Shown here: piece by piece, positions 4,953 to 5,410 of the stretch
How positions within the stretch are numbered: position 1 is the stretch's first letter
How the letters are laid out: every line of letters begins with the position of its first letter
Source: Acidobacteriota bacterium
Lineage (GTDB): Bacteria > Acidobacteriota > Vicinamibacteria > Vicinamibacterales > Vicinamibacteraceae
Direction: 5' to 3'
NCBI GenBank assembly: GCA_013695405.1
Contig: JACDAO010000678.1
Location: 1 to 5,410 of the forward strand
DNA length: 5,410 nt
Made by a program: the position numbers and the translations under genes
The notes under the pieces: model-generated
What the model was told of the DNA's origin: nothing
The model's database searches: none
What the model saw: only the letters and a program-made list of their open reading frames with translations

Positions 4953-5410
4953 ATGCGGCTCTGGCTCCCGCTCCTGATCGTGCTGTGTGCGTCACACACC
5001 CCTGCGCTGGCGGAGGTGCGCGACACCTCGCCCGGCTACTTCCGGTATCCGGCGCTCGGCCCCGACAGCATCGTGTTCACGGCCGAAGGCGACCTCTGGC
5101 GCGTGTCGCTGCGCGGCGGCCTCGCCCAGCGGCTGACCACGCATCCGGGGGAGGAAGCGCACGCGGCGATTTCGCCCGACGGCGAGATGGTGGCGTACTC
5201 GGCGTCCTACGAAGGGCCCACCGAGGTGTACACGATGCGCCTCGACGGCGGCGCGCCCAGACGACTGACCTACGAAGGCGAGTCGGCCCACGTGGTCGGC
5301 TGGTCAGCCACGGGCGACATCCTCTATTCGACCCGCCGCCACGCCGGCTTGCCCGGCGTGCATCTGGCACGGCTCGACCCCGTGACCGCACGGTCGACGC
5401 TGCTGCCGCT
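4953..5410 (+). CDS. Tricorn-protease-like exported protein, N-terminal beta-propeller, 3' end outside window
   Basis: Open from ATG 4953 to the window end (152 full codons, no stop). Residues 1-20 form a clear signal peptide (MRLWLPLLIVLC...) with an ALA cleavage site before EVRD. The mature part starts GYFRYPALGPDSIVFTAEGD and continues with DLWRVSLRGGLAQRLTTHPG, then AAISPDGEMVAYSA and VYTMRLDGGAPRRLTYEG. These are WD40-like/TolB (PD40) propeller blades in the order found at the N-terminus of bacterial tricorn protease homologues. That family normally carries further propeller blades, a PDZ domain and an S41-type serine peptidase domain downstream; those would lie to the right and are unseen. 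It probably degrades peptides outside the cytoplasm. A TolB-like protein without a peptidase domain cannot be excluded. No Shine-Dalgarno precedes the ATG; the start is chosen because it directly opens the signal peptide. Confidence 0.88.
   Translation, partial: MRLWLPLLIVLCASHTPALAEVRDTSPGYFRYPALGPDSIVFTAEGDLWRVSLRGGLAQRLTTHPGEEAHAAISPDGEMVAYSASYEGPTEVYTMRLDGGAPRRLTYEGESAHVVGWSATGDILYSTRRHAGLPGVHLARLDPVTARSTLLP

Noticed and set aside
1..5410. CRISPR array, toxin-antitoxin pair, insertion sequence or retron-like element
   Set aside because: No regularly spaced repeats, transposase, reverse transcriptase or paired toxin-antitoxin genes were seen; the only mobility gene is the partial integrase.

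Overview
The window is about two-thirds G+C, densely coded, with short intergenic gaps and few obvious Shine-Dalgarno sites. The gene set (a PQQ-dependent dehydrogenase, a TolB/tricorn-like propeller protein, a YtxH-type small membrane protein, a tyrosine recombinase beside a tRNA) resembles what is common in soil Acidobacteriota, Vicinamibacteria in particular. That placement is inference from gene style and was not tested.

Layout, left to right. (1) 1-435: C-terminal catalytic half of a tyrosine recombinase, cut by the window edge. (2) 451-526, minus strand: a complete tRNA-Lys(CTT) with encoded CCA, its 3' end only 15 bases from the integrase stop; this is a likely integration-site boundary. 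(3) 527-783: non-coding, holding an exact 11-bp tandem repeat and a perfect 13-bp hairpin. (4) 784-1978: three tightly packed plus-strand genes, each with one predicted membrane segment. They are an unrecognised small protein, a coiled-coil DUF948-like protein and a YtxH-like protein, followed by a terminator-like hairpin. (5) 2030-2438: a scar region, where a short signal-peptide-like ORF runs into an orphan, start-less C-terminal piece of a sensor histidine kinase. (6) 2413-2655, minus strand: an 80-residue small membrane protein. (7) 2765-4696: a 643-residue exported PQQ-dependent dehydrogenase. (8) 4953 to the right edge: the exported N-terminal beta-propeller of a tricorn-protease-like protein, cut by the window end.

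How they work together: only 784-1978 looks like an operon, probably an envelope-associated module. The dehydrogenase and the tricorn-like protein are both exported and in the same direction, but a 256-base gap separates them and no shared pathway is evident. No defence system, CRISPR array or complete mobile element is visible. The points most worth following up are the tRNA-Lys/integrase junction, the hairpin and tandem repeat before the three-gene cluster, the cluster itself, and the broken histidine kinase.
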